A DNA stretch of 64,000 bases, taken from Salinisphaera sp. Q1T1-3 (GTDB lineage Bacteria; Pseudomonadota; Gammaproteobacteria; Nevskiales; Salinisphaeraceae). The notes beneath the pieces were generated by a model. That model saw only the letters and a program-made list of their open reading frames with translations, was not told where the DNA came from and did no database searches. The stretch lies in assembly GCF_003602005.1 (NCBI RefSeq), contig NZ_QZWD01000004.1:186001-250000 (forward strand), written 5' to 3'. Of this stretch, positions 17,718-26,567 are shown piece after piece. Position 1 is the stretch's first letter. Every line of letters starts with the position of its first letter. The translations under genes were made by a program, and so were the position numbers.

Positions 17718-18389
17718 TCAGTCTTTCGCGGCTGCTCTCCCGATATGTCCTGTCACCGTTTCGAAACGCTCGACGGCGTCCTGCAAGGCGTGGCCGCCGG
17801 CCCGCGCAAAATGGCTGGACACGGTCTGTGGCCGCAGCCCACAGGCGTCGGCGAGTGCGGCCATCGAGGGCGCCGCCGGCGCCAGCAGGCGGGCGGCGAT
17901 ATCGGCCTGGCGCGCGGTCCAGGCCTGCGAACGCTCGTCGGCCAGCCCCAGCAGCCCATCGGTCAACTGATCCACACACGAATCGCCGAGTGTGCCGCCG
18001 AATGCCCAGAGCCGATGCCGGGCAAGCGCGTCCAGGGCCTGTCCGGAACGCTCGAACGCCGGGCCGGCAGACGTTCCGGGGCTCGAGCCGCGCGTGCCCG
18101 GCCCGATGCCAAGCGCCAGTCGGGTTTCGCTGGCCGCCACGGCGCTGCGCACGGCCGCCCGCATGATCAACGCCGCCCGCAGCCCGAACACGGCCGGCGC
18201 CAGGACCAGCTGCCAGCCGTCGCCGCGGAATCGCTCGTAGTCGAGCTTTTGCACACCCGGCCATGCGGCGATCGCCCGGCCTGCCGTTTCGAGTGCCTGC
18301 ATCACGGCTTCGAACTCGGTCTCCGATAACGCACTGGATTTGACGATATCGCCGGTGATCACCGCGAGCCGATCGTCGGTCTCTGGCAT
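17718..18389 (-). CDS. SatD family protein with C-terminal helix-turn-helix
   Basis: The 223-residue protein opens with AVITGDIVKSS near residues 9-19 and carries FRGDGWQLVL near residues 54-63. Together these resemble the two acidic metal-binding strands of nucleotidyl-cyclase-like folds, in line with the SatD family. A C-terminal segment, SMAALADACGLRPQTVSSHFARAG written in pieces (MAALADACGL then RPQTVSSHF), looks like a helix-turn-helix. SatD was named in a Streptococcus acid-tolerance operon; its biochemical role is unknown. It sits 30 bases after the radical-SAM gene and before DUF3307. Confidence 0.75.
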   Translation of the reverse strand: MPETDDRLAVITGDIVKSSALSETEFEAVMQALETAGRAIAAWPGVQKLDYERFRGDGWQLVLAPAVFGLRAALIMRAAVRSAVAASETRLALGIGPGTRGSSPGTSAGPAFERSGQALDALARHRLWAFGGTLGDSCVDQLTDGLLGLADERSQAWTARQADIAARLLAPAAPSMAALADACGLRPQTVSSHFARAGGHALQDAVERFETVTGHIGRAAAKD

Positions 18390-18419
18390 GGCTGCTCCTG
18401 CGGGCTCGAACGAGGCGCA

Positions 18420-19697
18420 TCAGAAATCGAAAGTCTGCTGAGCCGCGGTCGGCGGTGCAAATCGCGCCCGCAGCGCCGGGCTGGCCAGCTCGCCCGCCCC
18501 GGCCCGATGACCGGCACAGACGATGAACGGCATGGCCTTGGTCACGCCGGCTTTCATGGCCACGAGGTCATCGAGCCGGACTTTCTGCCAGCGCCGGATC
18601 GCCAGTACGCGATTGACCGATTTCACCCCCAGACCGGGCACGCGCAGCAATCGTTCGCGATCGTCGCGATTCAGATCGACCGGGAAATACGCCCGATTGC
18701 GCAGTGCCCAGGCCAGCTTGGGGTCGATATCCAGATCGAGCATGCCGTCGGCCGGCGTATCGTCGGCCCCGGCCGTGATCTCGTGCGGCGCGTAGCCGTA
18801 GAAACGCATCAGCCAGTCCGACTGATATAACCGATGTTCGCGCACCAGCGAGGTCCGCTGCGACGGCAGGCGCGACGAACTGTCCGGAATCGGCGAGAAC
18901 GCCGAGAAATAAACGCGCTTGAGCCGATACGACGAATACAGCTCGGCGCTGGTGTTCAGGATATCGGCATCCGTGGACGGCTCGGCGCCGATGATCATCT
19001 GGGTCGACTGGCCGGCCGGCGCGAATCGCCCGAGATCGGCCGACTTCGGGCGCTGGTTGGTCACGCGCCTGGCCGCGCGTCGTGCCTCGGCATGTTCGTC
19101 GGACTTTGCGCGAATCCGGGCCATCGACAGCTTGATCGTGCGGTGATCCTTTTCCGGCGCCAGATCGGCAAGCGCGATGCGCGTGGGCAGCTCGACGTTG
19201 ATCGACAGGCGATCGGCATAGCGGCCGGCGTCGGCCAGCAGCTGACCGTCGGCGTCGGGAATCGTCTTGAGATGGATATAGCCGCGAAAGTCGTGATCCA
19301 CGCGCAGGCAGCGTGCGACCTCGACGAGCTGGCCCATGGTGTAGTCGGCCGACTGAATCACCCCGGAAGACAGGAACAGCCCTTCAATGTAGTTCCGCTT
19401 ATAGAAATCCAGCGTCAGATCGACGATTTCCCTGGCCGTGAAACGGGCCCGGGTGACGTTCGAGGAATTGCGATTGATGCAATAGCTGCATTCATAGATA
19501 CAGAAATTCGTCATCAGGATCTTGAGCAACGAGATGCAGCGTCCGTCCGGCGCATAGGCATGGCAAATGCCCGAGCCTTCGGACGAACCCACCCCGCGCC
19601 CGTCGCGCGACGAGCGTCGGCTCGTGCCGCTCGAGGCACAGGAGGCATCGTATTTCGCGGCGTCGGCGAGGATCGCCAGCTTGTCGATCGTATTCAT
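18420..19697 (-). CDS. Putative DNA modification/repair radical-SAM protein (TIGR03916 type)
   Basis: The 425-residue enzyme starts with KLAILADAAKYDASC, typical of TIGR03916, has the radical-SAM CxxxCxxC cluster motif (CIYECSYC near residues 67-74), and ends with a helix-hairpin-helix DNA-binding motif (VPGLGVKSVNRVL near 357-369). The family is widely paired with DUF4130 proteins and is suspected to act on DNA, possibly in damage repair, but no substrate has been shown. Here its DUF4130 partner is three genes downstream and fused to UdgX. A LexA-like box overlaps its start codon, so it is probably induced by DNA damage and leads the minus-strand array. Confidence 0.88.
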   Translation of the reverse strand: MNTIDKLAILADAAKYDASCASSGTSRRSSRDGRGVGSSEGSGICHAYAPDGRCISLLKILMTNFCIYECSYCINRNSSNVTRARFTAREIVDLTLDFYKRNYIEGLFLSSGVIQSADYTMGQLVEVARCLRVDHDFRGYIHLKTIPDADGQLLADAGRYADRLSINVELPTRIALADLAPEKDHRTIKLSMARIRAKSDEHAEARRAARRVTNQRPKSADLGRFAPAGQSTQMIIGAEPSTDADILNTSAELYSSYRLKRVYFSAFSPIPDSSSRLPSQRTSLVREHRLYQSDWLMRFYGYAPHEITAGADDTPADGMLDLDIDPKLAWALRNRAYFPVDLNRDDRERLLRVPGLGVKSVNRVLAIRRWQKVRLDDLVAMKAGVTKAMPFIVCAGHRAGAGELASPALRARFAPPTAAQQTFDF

Positions 19698-19716
19698 GCT
19701 GTCTATTTATACAATA
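19697..19716 (-). promoter_or_regulatory. LexA (SOS) box at the start of the radical-SAM gene
   Basis: Read on the minus strand, TTGTATAAATAGACAG matches the SOS consensus CTGT-N8-ACAG with one mismatch, an AT-rich centre and favourable flanks (TA before, CA after); 16 of 20 positions match the extended E. coli consensus. It directly abuts the ATG and includes TATAAAT, which may be the -10 element, so LexA bound here should block transcription. The transcript may be leaderless or nearly so. Confidence 0.7.
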
Positions 19717-19805
19717 ATCGACGATTCGGATGCAGACGATCGGCCCCGGCTTGCCGCACGCGCGGCGCCGGCCGACAATGACCGGACCACCCGCACGAGA
19801 TCGCC

Positions 19806-20741
19806 GTGGCCGCGCCGGAGACACAGCCGTTGTTCGACTGGGATCGAATCCTCAGCAGTCTCTGGCATACGATCGGTCAGGCGTGGGCCGAATTCCTGAC
19901 GCGTCTGCCCCTGATCGGGATCGCCGTCGTCGTGCTGGCGCTGACCTGGGCCATCACCTGGATCAGCCTGCGACTGGCGCGCCTGCTGGCCGGCGCCCGG
20001 GCCCGCCCCTCCCTGGTCCGACTGGTCGAGCGCCTGCTCAAGCTGATCATCTGGGCGCTCGGGCTCCTTTTGGCCGCGATCATTGTCTTTCCCGGCATCT
20101 CGCCAGCAAATGCGATTGGCGGGCTCGGACTGTTGTCGGTCGCGGTGGGCTTTGCCTTTCGCGACACGTTCGAGAATTTCTTCGCCGGCATGCTGTTGTT
20201 GTGGAAATATCCGTTCGAGGCCGGCGACTTCATCGAGAGCGGCGATATCCTCGGCCGCGTCGAGCGCATCAATATCCGCATGACCGAGCTGCGCCAGACC
20301 ACCGGTGAGCTGCTGCTCGTACCGAACGGCCAGCTGTTCAAGAATCCGGTCGTGGTCCTGACCGACCAGCCGGAGCGACGGATCTCGATCATGACCGGCG
20401 TGGCCTACGGCGTCGATCTGGCCGCCGCTCTGGAGGTCATCGATACGGCCACGCGGGATTGCGAGCAGGTACAGCGCGACCGGCCCGTTCAGGTCTTCGC
20501 GCACGGCTTCGGCGCGAGCGGCATGGATATCGAAGTCGCCTGGTGGTGCGGGGCCACACCACTGGCCGTGCGTCGCTCGCGCAGCGAGGTGGTCGTGGCG
20601 ATCAAGGCGGCACTCGATGCCGCGGGCATGGAAATCCCGTTCCCGTACCGCACGCTGACATTCGCCGAGCCGCTCGCGATCGCGCCGATGCGTGATGACA
20701 GCGACGAACACCCCGCGACATCGAGCGACTCCGGCCCATGA
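19806..20741 (+). CDS. Small-conductance mechanosensitive channel (MscS family)
   Basis: The 311-residue protein has three N-terminal membrane helices, the pore-lining glycine-alanine helix (GLGLLSVAVGFAFRDTFENF, about residues 105-124) followed by FFAGMLLLWKYPFEAGDFIE, the conserved beta-domain entry of MscS channels, and a cytoplasmic alpha/beta domain. These channels open under membrane tension and release solutes on osmotic downshock, consistent with a salt-adapted cell. The start is a GTG at 19806. The gene is divergent from the radical-SAM gene and overlaps arfB by 4 bases. Confidence 0.88.
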   Translation: MAAPETQPLFDWDRILSSLWHTIGQAWAEFLTRLPLIGIAVVVLALTWAITWISLRLARLLAGARARPSLVRLVERLLKLIIWALGLLLAAIIVFPGISPANAIGGLGLLSVAVGFAFRDTFENFFAGMLLLWKYPFEAGDFIESGDILGRVERINIRMTELRQTTGELLLVPNGQLFKNPVVVLTDQPERRISIMTGVAYGVDLAAALEVIDTATRDCEQVQRDRPVQVFAHGFGASGMDIEVAWWCGATPLAVRRSRSEVVVAIKAALDAAGMEIPFPYRTLTFAEPLAIAPMRDDSDEHPATSSDSGP

Positions 20742-21166
20742 GCGATACCGGCGAACTGCGGATCTCGTCGCGCGTTGTGATTCCCGACCGCGAGATCAGC
20801 TGGCAGGCGATCCGCAGTCCGGGCCCGGGTGGCCAGAAGGTCAACAAGACCGCGAGCGCGATCCATCTGCGTTTCGATATCGCGACCTCGTCGCTACCGG
20901 ACAGCTACAAGAAACGTCTGCTGTCCTGTGCCGATGGGCGCATCACCGATCAGGGCGTGATCGTGATCAAGGCCACCGACGGCCGGCATCAGTCGGCCAA
21001 CCTGGCAGCCGCCCGCGAACGGCTTGCGAGACTGATCGCGGCAGCCGGTCGTCCGGCCAAGAAACGCCGGGCGACCCGGCCCAGCCGGGCCGCCCGGGCC
21101 CGGCGCGCCGATCGCAAGACCCAACGCGGGCGTCTCAAGGCACTGCGTCGCCGACCGCCGGAATGA
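20738..21166 (+). CDS. arfB: Alternative ribosome-rescue factor B (peptidyl-tRNA hydrolase)
   Basis: The 142-residue protein has the class-I release-factor core with SPGPGGQKVNKTAS at residues 27-40, including the catalytic GGQ, followed by a long basic C-terminal tail (KKRRATRPSRAARARRADRK) that enters the mRNA channel of stalled ribosomes. This is ArfB/YaeJ, which hydrolyses peptidyl-tRNA on non-stop ribosomes. The start overlaps the mscS stop as ATGA. A bidirectional terminator follows. Confidence 0.93.
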   Translation: MSDTGELRISSRVVIPDREISWQAIRSPGPGGQKVNKTASAIHLRFDIATSSLPDSYKKRLLSCADGRITDQGVIVIKATDGRHQSANLAAARERLARLIAAAGRPAKKRRATRPSRAARARRADRKTQRGRLKALRRRPPE

Positions 21167-21175
21167 TGCGGCCAT

Positions 21176-21210
21176 AAAAAAGCCCGATCGATTATCGATC
21201 GGGCTTTTAC
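21176..21210. terminator. Bidirectional intrinsic terminator between arfB and the GH3 gene
   Basis: An 11-bp perfect stem (AGCCCGATCGA / TCGATCGGGCT, 21181-21205) with a three-base TTA loop is flanked by A5 on the left and T4 on the right, so it can serve arfB and the convergent glycosidase gene. Confidence 0.9.
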
Positions 21211-21236
21211 GGCTCACGCCCGGGACGCGTCCCGAC

Positions 21237-23924
21237 TCAGTAAGCGCTCTCGGCCGACACCTGGACCGCCTTCTGCAGCGGCAGCGGCAGCGGGTTCGAA
21301 TCACGCGTGGTCAGACGCACGGCCCGGGGTACTGTCAACGTCGCCGAGACCGGCAGGTCGTTGGAGGCACCGCCGACACGAACCTCGTAGCGGCCCTTGT
21401 CGATATCCCAGCTATCCGTTCGATCGACGTAGTAAGCCAGCGACCGTCCGTTGAGCGGCATGGTCACCCGCTTGCTCTCGCCGGGCTGCAGATAGACCTT
21501 GGTGAAGCCCTTGAGCTCTTTCTCCGGCCGGGCCGCAGCGCTCTGGTCCGGATGCACGTACAGCTCGGCGGTCTCGTAACCGGCCCGGTTGCCCGTGTTG
21601 GTGATGGTCACCTGGGCTGCGATGGTCTGGCCTGCGCGGAAGCGCTTGCGCGACAGCGCCAGATCGCTGTAGCCGAACGAGGTGTAGGACAGGCCGTACC
21701 CGAACGGATACAACGGCGCCACACCGGACTTGTCGTAGCCGCGATAGCCGAGGAACAGGCCCTCGGTATAGTCCATCTCGGTCTTGGCGTTGGGCCCGCG
21801 ATACGCGTAGATGTCGTGGTAGCTCGGATACGCCGGGTTGTCCTTGAGCTGACGCGCGATACTGATCGGCAGCTTGCCGGACGGGTTGACATCACCGTAG
21901 ATGATCTCGGCCAGGGCCTGACCGCCCAGCTGCCCGGGATACCAGGCCTGGATGATCGCACCGGCATTCTCGGCCCAGGGCATCATCTTCACACCGCCAC
22001 CGGCGTGGATCAGCACGACGGTGTTCGGATTGGCACGACTCAGGTTCTGGATCAGATCGGACTGATACTCGGGCAGTTCGGCCGGGTGGTCGAACGCCTC
22101 GCCCTCGTATTCGCTGCCAAGACCGGCGGCGACGACAACGGCATCGTATTTATCCAGGTTCTTCGGCGCCCCCAGCGAGGCCCAGCTCAGCTGGATGCCC
22201 TGCATGCCGCCGAGCGCCGGGATGAAGTCGTTGCGATAACGGCGATACTCGAACCGCACGTCGTAGCTGTGACCTTTCTGGAGATACACGGTCTTGGCCG
22301 AATGGGCTGGGGAATAGGTCAGATCGGCCGCCACCGGATCGCCGTCGTCGTGAAAGACTTCCTTGCCATCGATCCAGAGCGTATAGCCGCCGTCGCCGCG
22401 CATCTTGAAGACATGCGGGCCGGAAATCGTGGGCTTGATGCGGGCAGTGAAACGGGCCGCGAAATGCCAGGCCGAGGTATCCAGCCCGGAGGCATCGGTA
22501 CTGCCCTGGGCGCCGACATTACGACCGGCGGTGAAATTCCAGTTGATGGCCGGCTCCACGCGGGTCACCGTCGGCTGGCCGATCATGTAGCTGTTGTCCC
22601 AGTACTCGGCCTTCACGCCCGTGACGTCGCCCGCATCGGCATCGGTCTTGGGCTGATACCAGACCGCGGTGGCCGGGTCGGGTGCCAGCGCCGAGAGATA
22701 ATCGACCCGGCTGGCCGAGCGATTGAGCTTGCGCAGGCCTGTCAGTTCATTGACGTAGGTATCCGGCGGCGAGTTGGCGGTCCCGAACGGCGACGGCGGC
22801 ACGCCGTTGGCGATGTTGCCCACGACCGCGATCCGTGCACGTTTGGACAACGGCAGGACCGGCTGGCTGTCATCCTGGCCGTTCTTGAGCAGCACCATCG
22901 CTTCACGCGCCATATCCAGGGATGCCCGGGCGCCGTGCTCGGGCTCGGTCAAGCCAGTCGCGACCGGCAGCCCCTTGTCGAACCCGTAGCTGACCAGGGC
23001 GCGCAGATTGCGACGCACCTTGTCCTCGATGACGATTGGCGAAAGCGCGCCGGCCCAGATGAAGGGCATCAGGTTCGCCTCGGTGAATTTCAGGCCGCTG
23101 GGCATATCCAGATCGGTTCCGGCCCAGGCCCCCTCGAAGGGATCGTTGATCGAGTTGAAGTCACTCATCACGAAGCCCTTGAAGCCCCATTCGCCTTTCA
23201 GGACATCAGTCAGCAGGTGATGGTTATCGCAGACGTACTGGCCGTTGACCTTGTTGAAGCCGCACATGATCGACGTCACGTTGGCGTTCTTGACCAACGA
23301 CTCGAAGCCCGGCATGTAGAGCTCACGCATGGTGCGCTCGTCGACGCGTACGTCGAGCCCGTGCCGATTGGCTTCCTGCTCGTTCATCAGGAAGTGCTTG
23401 GCCGAGGTCTGAATGCCCTGAGCCTGGATGCCGTTGACCACGGCCGGGCCCATCACCGCGCCGAGGAACGGATCCTCGCCGGTCACGAATTCGGCTTCAC
23501 GGCCGCCGAAAGGCATGCGGTACAGGTTCATGCCCGGCGAGAGTATCTGCTGGCCGCCGGCGGCACGGGTCTCGTAGCCGATCGCCAGACCGAATTCCTT
23601 GGCCCGATTCAGATTCCACGTCGCCGCCAGCCCCGACTGGGACGGATACTGGGCGCCGAAGGTCTTGTTGTTGACATGCACGCCCATCGACGAGTCGTAG
23701 GCGACCGTGCCGGGCAGATCGAACTTGGCCAGCGGCGGCAGCATATGGCCGTCGTCGACACGGATATAGCCGATGCGCTCGGCCGTGTTCATGTTATCGA
23801 CCATCGCCCCCACACGGGCTTCGACTTCGTTGCCCGTCTTGGGGGGTTCTGCGAACACCGCGGGCGCGGCGGCGACACACATCGCCAACACCGCGGATCG
23901 CGATGAAAACTGCTTTATAGACAC
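21237..23924 (-). CDS. Periplasmic glycoside hydrolase family 3 enzyme with PA14 insert
   Basis: The 895-residue product has a signal peptide (SRSAVLAMCVAAAPAVFA) and the GH3 order: N-terminal barrel with KHFLMNEQE and the nucleophile Asp in GFVMSDF near residue 253, the alpha/beta sandwich, a PA14 carbohydrate-binding insert around residues 478-540 (HVFKMRGDGGYTLWIDG), and a C-terminal fibronectin-III-like domain (about 808-885). This is the layout of beta-glucosidases acting on oligosaccharides; substrate is unknown. I chose the GTG at 23924 because GGAG lies 6 bases upstream. Longer frames read back into repeat copy C and are artefacts. Confidence 0.88.
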   Translation of the reverse strand: MSIKQFSSRSAVLAMCVAAAPAVFAEPPKTGNEVEARVGAMVDNMNTAERIGYIRVDDGHMLPPLAKFDLPGTVAYDSSMGVHVNNKTFGAQYPSQSGLAATWNLNRAKEFGLAIGYETRAAGGQQILSPGMNLYRMPFGGREAEFVTGEDPFLGAVMGPAVVNGIQAQGIQTSAKHFLMNEQEANRHGLDVRVDERTMRELYMPGFESLVKNANVTSIMCGFNKVNGQYVCDNHHLLTDVLKGEWGFKGFVMSDFNSINDPFEGAWAGTDLDMPSGLKFTEANLMPFIWAGALSPIVIEDKVRRNLRALVSYGFDKGLPVATGLTEPEHGARASLDMAREAMVLLKNGQDDSQPVLPLSKRARIAVVGNIANGVPPSPFGTANSPPDTYVNELTGLRKLNRSASRVDYLSALAPDPATAVWYQPKTDADAGDVTGVKAEYWDNSYMIGQPTVTRVEPAINWNFTAGRNVGAQGSTDASGLDTSAWHFAARFTARIKPTISGPHVFKMRGDGGYTLWIDGKEVFHDDGDPVAADLTYSPAHSAKTVYLQKGHSYDVRFEYRRYRNDFIPALGGMQGIQLSWASLGAPKNLDKYDAVVVAAGLGSEYEGEAFDHPAELPEYQSDLIQNLSRANPNTVVLIHAGGGVKMMPWAENAGAIIQAWYPGQLGGQALAEIIYGDVNPSGKLPISIARQLKDNPAYPSYHDIYAYRGPNAKTEMDYTEGLFLGYRGYDKSGVAPLYPFGYGLSYTSFGYSDLALSRKRFRAGQTIAAQVTITNTGNRAGYETAELYVHPDQSAAARPEKELKGFTKVYLQPGESKRVTMPLNGRSLAYYVDRTDSWDIDKGRYEVRVGGASNDLPVSATLTVPRAVRLTTRDSNPLPLPLQKAVQVSAESAY

Positions 23925-23994
23925 CAATGACTCCTGAGCGAAGCGCCCCATGGACGCTGATGAAAACCCGTTCTTGTTCTCGTTTTCGTGCTCA

Positions 23995-24139
23995 GGGCCT
24001 GTCGAGGTTTCGTGCGAGTCCGCGCCAAGCGCGCCCTGAAATTGACGATGGGCGGCAAGACGAGGCGTCGCAGGCGCCGGGCAGCCATGCGGCACCAGCG
24101 GGCGACAACGCGGCGCTCGAACGAAACATCAACGGGCCC
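23995..24139. repeat. Dispersed inverted-repeat element, copy C
   Basis: About 145 bp from GGGCCTGTCGAGGTTTCGT to the complement of GGGCCCGTTGATGTTTCGT. The left arm continues with GCGAGTCCGCGCCAAGCGCG and a TTGACGATGGGCGGCAAGACG stretch shared with copies D, E and F; the middle is deleted and the palindrome is absent. The right-hand TA plus terminal G form the TAG stop of the small secreted protein gene. It lies upstream of the GH3 gene, where it may hold or disturb the promoter. Confidence 0.85.
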
Positions 24140-24411
24140 TAGCGATTGTTCCGGCGCGCGTTATCGTCCGGCACCGGCGTTGCATCGTCCGTGCGAATCG
24201 GCGAGTTCAGCATCGCCTCGGTCGCGGACCGTTTGGCGGCCTTGTCTTCACTGGCGCCGCCAAGTCGCTGCTCGGCCAGGGCATCACGCTTGGCCTGCCA
24301 GGCCTGGCGCGCTTCGGTCTCGCTGGCGGCGTTATCCGAACCCTGAGCAAACGCCACCGGACAGATGGCGCTTGCGGCCGCCAGAATGAAAAACACAGTT
24401 ATCAGACGCAT
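24139..24411 (-). CDS. Small secreted protein of unknown function
   Basis: The 90-residue product has a clear signal peptide (MRLITVFFILAAASAICPVAFA, cleaved before QGS when read in two parts MRLITVFFIL and AAASAICPVAFA) and a charged, Ala-rich mature part of about 68 residues with no recognised domain. Its TAG stop is completed by repeat copy C. It is the only gene between the GH3 gene and the LysR regulator. Confidence 0.5.
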   Translation of the reverse strand: MRLITVFFILAAASAICPVAFAQGSDNAASETEARQAWQAKRDALAEQRLGGASEDKAAKRSATEAMLNSPIRTDDATPVPDDNARRNNR

Positions 24412-24691
24412 CGACAGTCTCGCTCTTGCGTATCGAATGAGAGAGGGGCGCGACGTCTCGCACAGTGCGGTTGTCGGCGCCGTAGTCCGCGTTCTGCCGG
24501 CCGACGCGATGTCGGGGAGCGCGGAATGCGACGAAAGCCTAAGGGCACGTCGGGCCGCGGGATAATTAATGGTTATGATCAGTTGATCAGTATTGCTGAT
24601 GAAACGACAATCGTTTGATAAACGTTATGAATCGGCGACGCCGACCGGTCCGGTCGAGAAGGCCATACGCGCCACTGAGCGGAGACTCTCC

Positions 24692-25588
24692 ATGGAACTG
24701 CGCCATCTGCGCTATTTCGTCACCCTGGCCGAAGAACTGCATTTCGCCCGGGCCGCCGAGCGGCTGCATATCGTCCAGCCGGCACTGAGCATGCAGATCA
24801 AGTCGCTGGAAACCGAATTCGGCACCCCATTGTTCGAGCGCAGCCGACGATGCGTCCGGCTGACACCGGCCGGCGAGGCACTGCTGCCCGAAGCCCGCCG
24901 TTGCCTGCAACAGGCACGCCAGGCCCAGCAGGCCGTTGCCAATACCGTGGCCGGCGCAGCCGGCCATATCCGGATCGGGTATTCGGCCAGCGCGCTTTAC
25001 AGCGGTCTGCTACGCGACTGTCTGACCATCGTGATGGCCGAGCGGCCGGGCATACGGCTGTCGTTCAACGAGATTCACCCCCGTTCGCTACGCGATGCCC
25101 TGACCGAACGACAGGTCGATGTGGTCTTGAGTACAACGCTGTCGTTACCCGACGCGCCCGGCGTGATGCGTCACACGCTCTGCGAGTTTCCGATTCGGGC
25201 GGCTCTGCCCAGCCGTCACCCATTGACCGCGCATGACACGATTCCATTCGCCAGGCTGATCGATCAGACGATGATCGGTTATGCCGGCCCACACGATGCC
25301 GCCGGTGCGATGCTCTATCGACGCGTACTCGGCGTCGAGCCGCACATCGCCTATCGCGCGGACAATCCGGTGACCGTACTCGGACTGGTCGAGACAGGCG
25401 TCGGTCTCGCTCTCGTGTCGGCGGCTCTGGCCGCGCGTTTTCGCGGCGATGTCGTGTTCCGGCCGATCGCGGGCCTGAACGCGCGCATGGACATCTCGTT
25501 GACCCACCGCTGCGAGGAAGCCGACCCCGCCGTACGTTTTTTCATCGACACCGCGCTGGCCCTGCCGCCGCCGAACGCCACGGACTGA
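24692..25588 (+). CDS. LysR-type transcriptional regulator
   Basis: The 298-residue protein begins with the canonical LysR winged helix-turn-helix (LRHLRYFVTLAEELHFARAA and QPALSMQIKSLE, residues about 3-40) and continues with a two-lobed periplasmic-binding-like effector domain. The ATG at 24692 has GGAG 7 bases upstream; the longer frame is not needed. No obvious divergent target operon is present: the gene on the left is the small secreted protein and the one on the right is a convergent AraC regulator. Effector unknown. Confidence 0.85.
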   Translation: MELRHLRYFVTLAEELHFARAAERLHIVQPALSMQIKSLETEFGTPLFERSRRCVRLTPAGEALLPEARRCLQQARQAQQAVANTVAGAAGHIRIGYSASALYSGLLRDCLTIVMAERPGIRLSFNEIHPRSLRDALTERQVDVVLSTTLSLPDAPGVMRHTLCEFPIRAALPSRHPLTAHDTIPFARLIDQTMIGYAGPHDAAGAMLYRRVLGVEPHIAYRADNPVTVLGLVETGVGLALVSAALAARFRGDVVFRPIAGLNARMDISLTHRCEEADPAVRFFIDTALALPPPNATD

Positions 25589-25594
25589 GTCGAA

Positions 25595-26515
25595 TCAGAC
25601 CGCAGCCTGGACGATTTCGGCATGGCTGACCGGGGCCACGCCGAAATAGCGCTTGTACTCTCGAGAGAACTGCGAGGCACTCTGGTAGCCCACGGCAGCC
25701 GCGACTCCGGCCACCGTGCCGTATCGGGCCAACAACAGTTCGCGCGAACGCAGCAGACGCAGCCGTTTCTGGTACTGCAATGGCGAGACACGCGTCACGC
25801 GCTTGAAATGGGCATGAAAACTGGAAACGCTCATATTGACCGCGCGCGCCAGCTCGGCCACCGAGACCGGGGCCGTGAAATCGGCCTGGAGACGCGCGAT
25901 CGCCTGACCGACCCGTGCATAGATGCCCTGCTCGCTCATCAGTCGGCGCAGCAGATGGCCCTGCGGCCCGCGCAGCGCTTCGAAAACGACTTCTCGCACG
26001 CGACCGCTGCCCAGCGCCCGGGCCGCGGCGGTATCATCGAGACAATCCAGCAATCGCTCCAGCGCGCTGCCGATTGCGTCATCGAGAGTTACGGCCGCCA
26101 TGGGCAACGCATGGTCGTCTGTATCGTCGGGCCACTGACCGCCTGCCGGCCATTCCGAGATCAGCTCGGCGAGCAGATCGGCATCCAGACGCAACGCCAC
26201 GCCGAGCAGCGGCGCATCGCCGGGCCCGATGAAGGTCTCGCACTCGAACGGCAGCGGCATGGCCTGGACCAGATAATGACCGGGCCCGTAACGAATCACG
26301 CGATCATCGACATAGCCGGTCTTGTCGCCCTGGACGAAAAACATCAGACCGGGGGCGTAGCAGACCGGCTGCCGCGGCCTGTGCTCGCGGGCCGACAACA
26401 GCTGCAGTTCCGGAATGTCAGTGACGTTGTACCCGTCGTGGTCGAGATGCGCCTCGATCCGGCGCGCCAGCCGGGCACAGCGTTCAGCCTGCGCCGAGGA
26501 CAGATGATTGGGCAT
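25595..26515 (-). CDS. AraC family regulator (YqhC-like) divergent from an alcohol dehydrogenase
   Basis: The 306-residue protein has an N-terminal AraC_N effector domain (LQLLSAREHRPRQP, FFVQGDKTGYV) and a C-terminal AraC/XylS pair of helix-turn-helices (SVAELARAVNMSVSSFHAHFK and TVAGVAAAVGYQSASQFSREY, the latter read across positions 265-285). The arrangement beside an NADP-type alcohol dehydrogenase parallels YqhC-YqhD, which respond to toxic aldehydes. That functional parallel is inferred. Direct repeats in the 160-base intergenic region are candidate binding sites. Confidence 0.85.
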   Translation of the reverse strand: MPNHLSSAQAERCARLARRIEAHLDHDGYNVTDIPELQLLSAREHRPRQPVCYAPGLMFFVQGDKTGYVDDRVIRYGPGHYLVQAMPLPFECETFIGPGDAPLLGVALRLDADLLAELISEWPAGGQWPDDTDDHALPMAAVTLDDAIGSALERLLDCLDDTAAARALGSGRVREVVFEALRGPQGHLLRRLMSEQGIYARVGQAIARLQADFTAPVSVAELARAVNMSVSSFHAHFKRVTRVSPLQYQKRLRLLRSRELLLARYGTVAGVAAAVGYQSASQFSREYKRYFGVAPVSHAEIVQAAV

Positions 26516-26517
26516 GA

Positions 26518-26567
26518 TTAGGCAACGTTATAGCGTAGAGAGGTCGCCAACCTGGATTTTTAGGCAA
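26518..26567. promoter_or_regulatory. Paired TTAGGCAA direct repeats, candidate AraC-family operator
   Basis: TTAGGCAA occurs at 26518-26525 and again at 26560-26567, 42 bases apart, which is four helical turns. The first copy lies against the start of the AraC-type gene. Direct repeats on one helix face are the usual target of AraC-family dimers. No binding data exist. Confidence 0.4.

Noticed and set aside
23925-24095. N-terminal extension of the GH3 enzyme
   Set aside because: It translates repeat copy C, and a well-placed GTG with a GGAG site gives a proper signal peptide.
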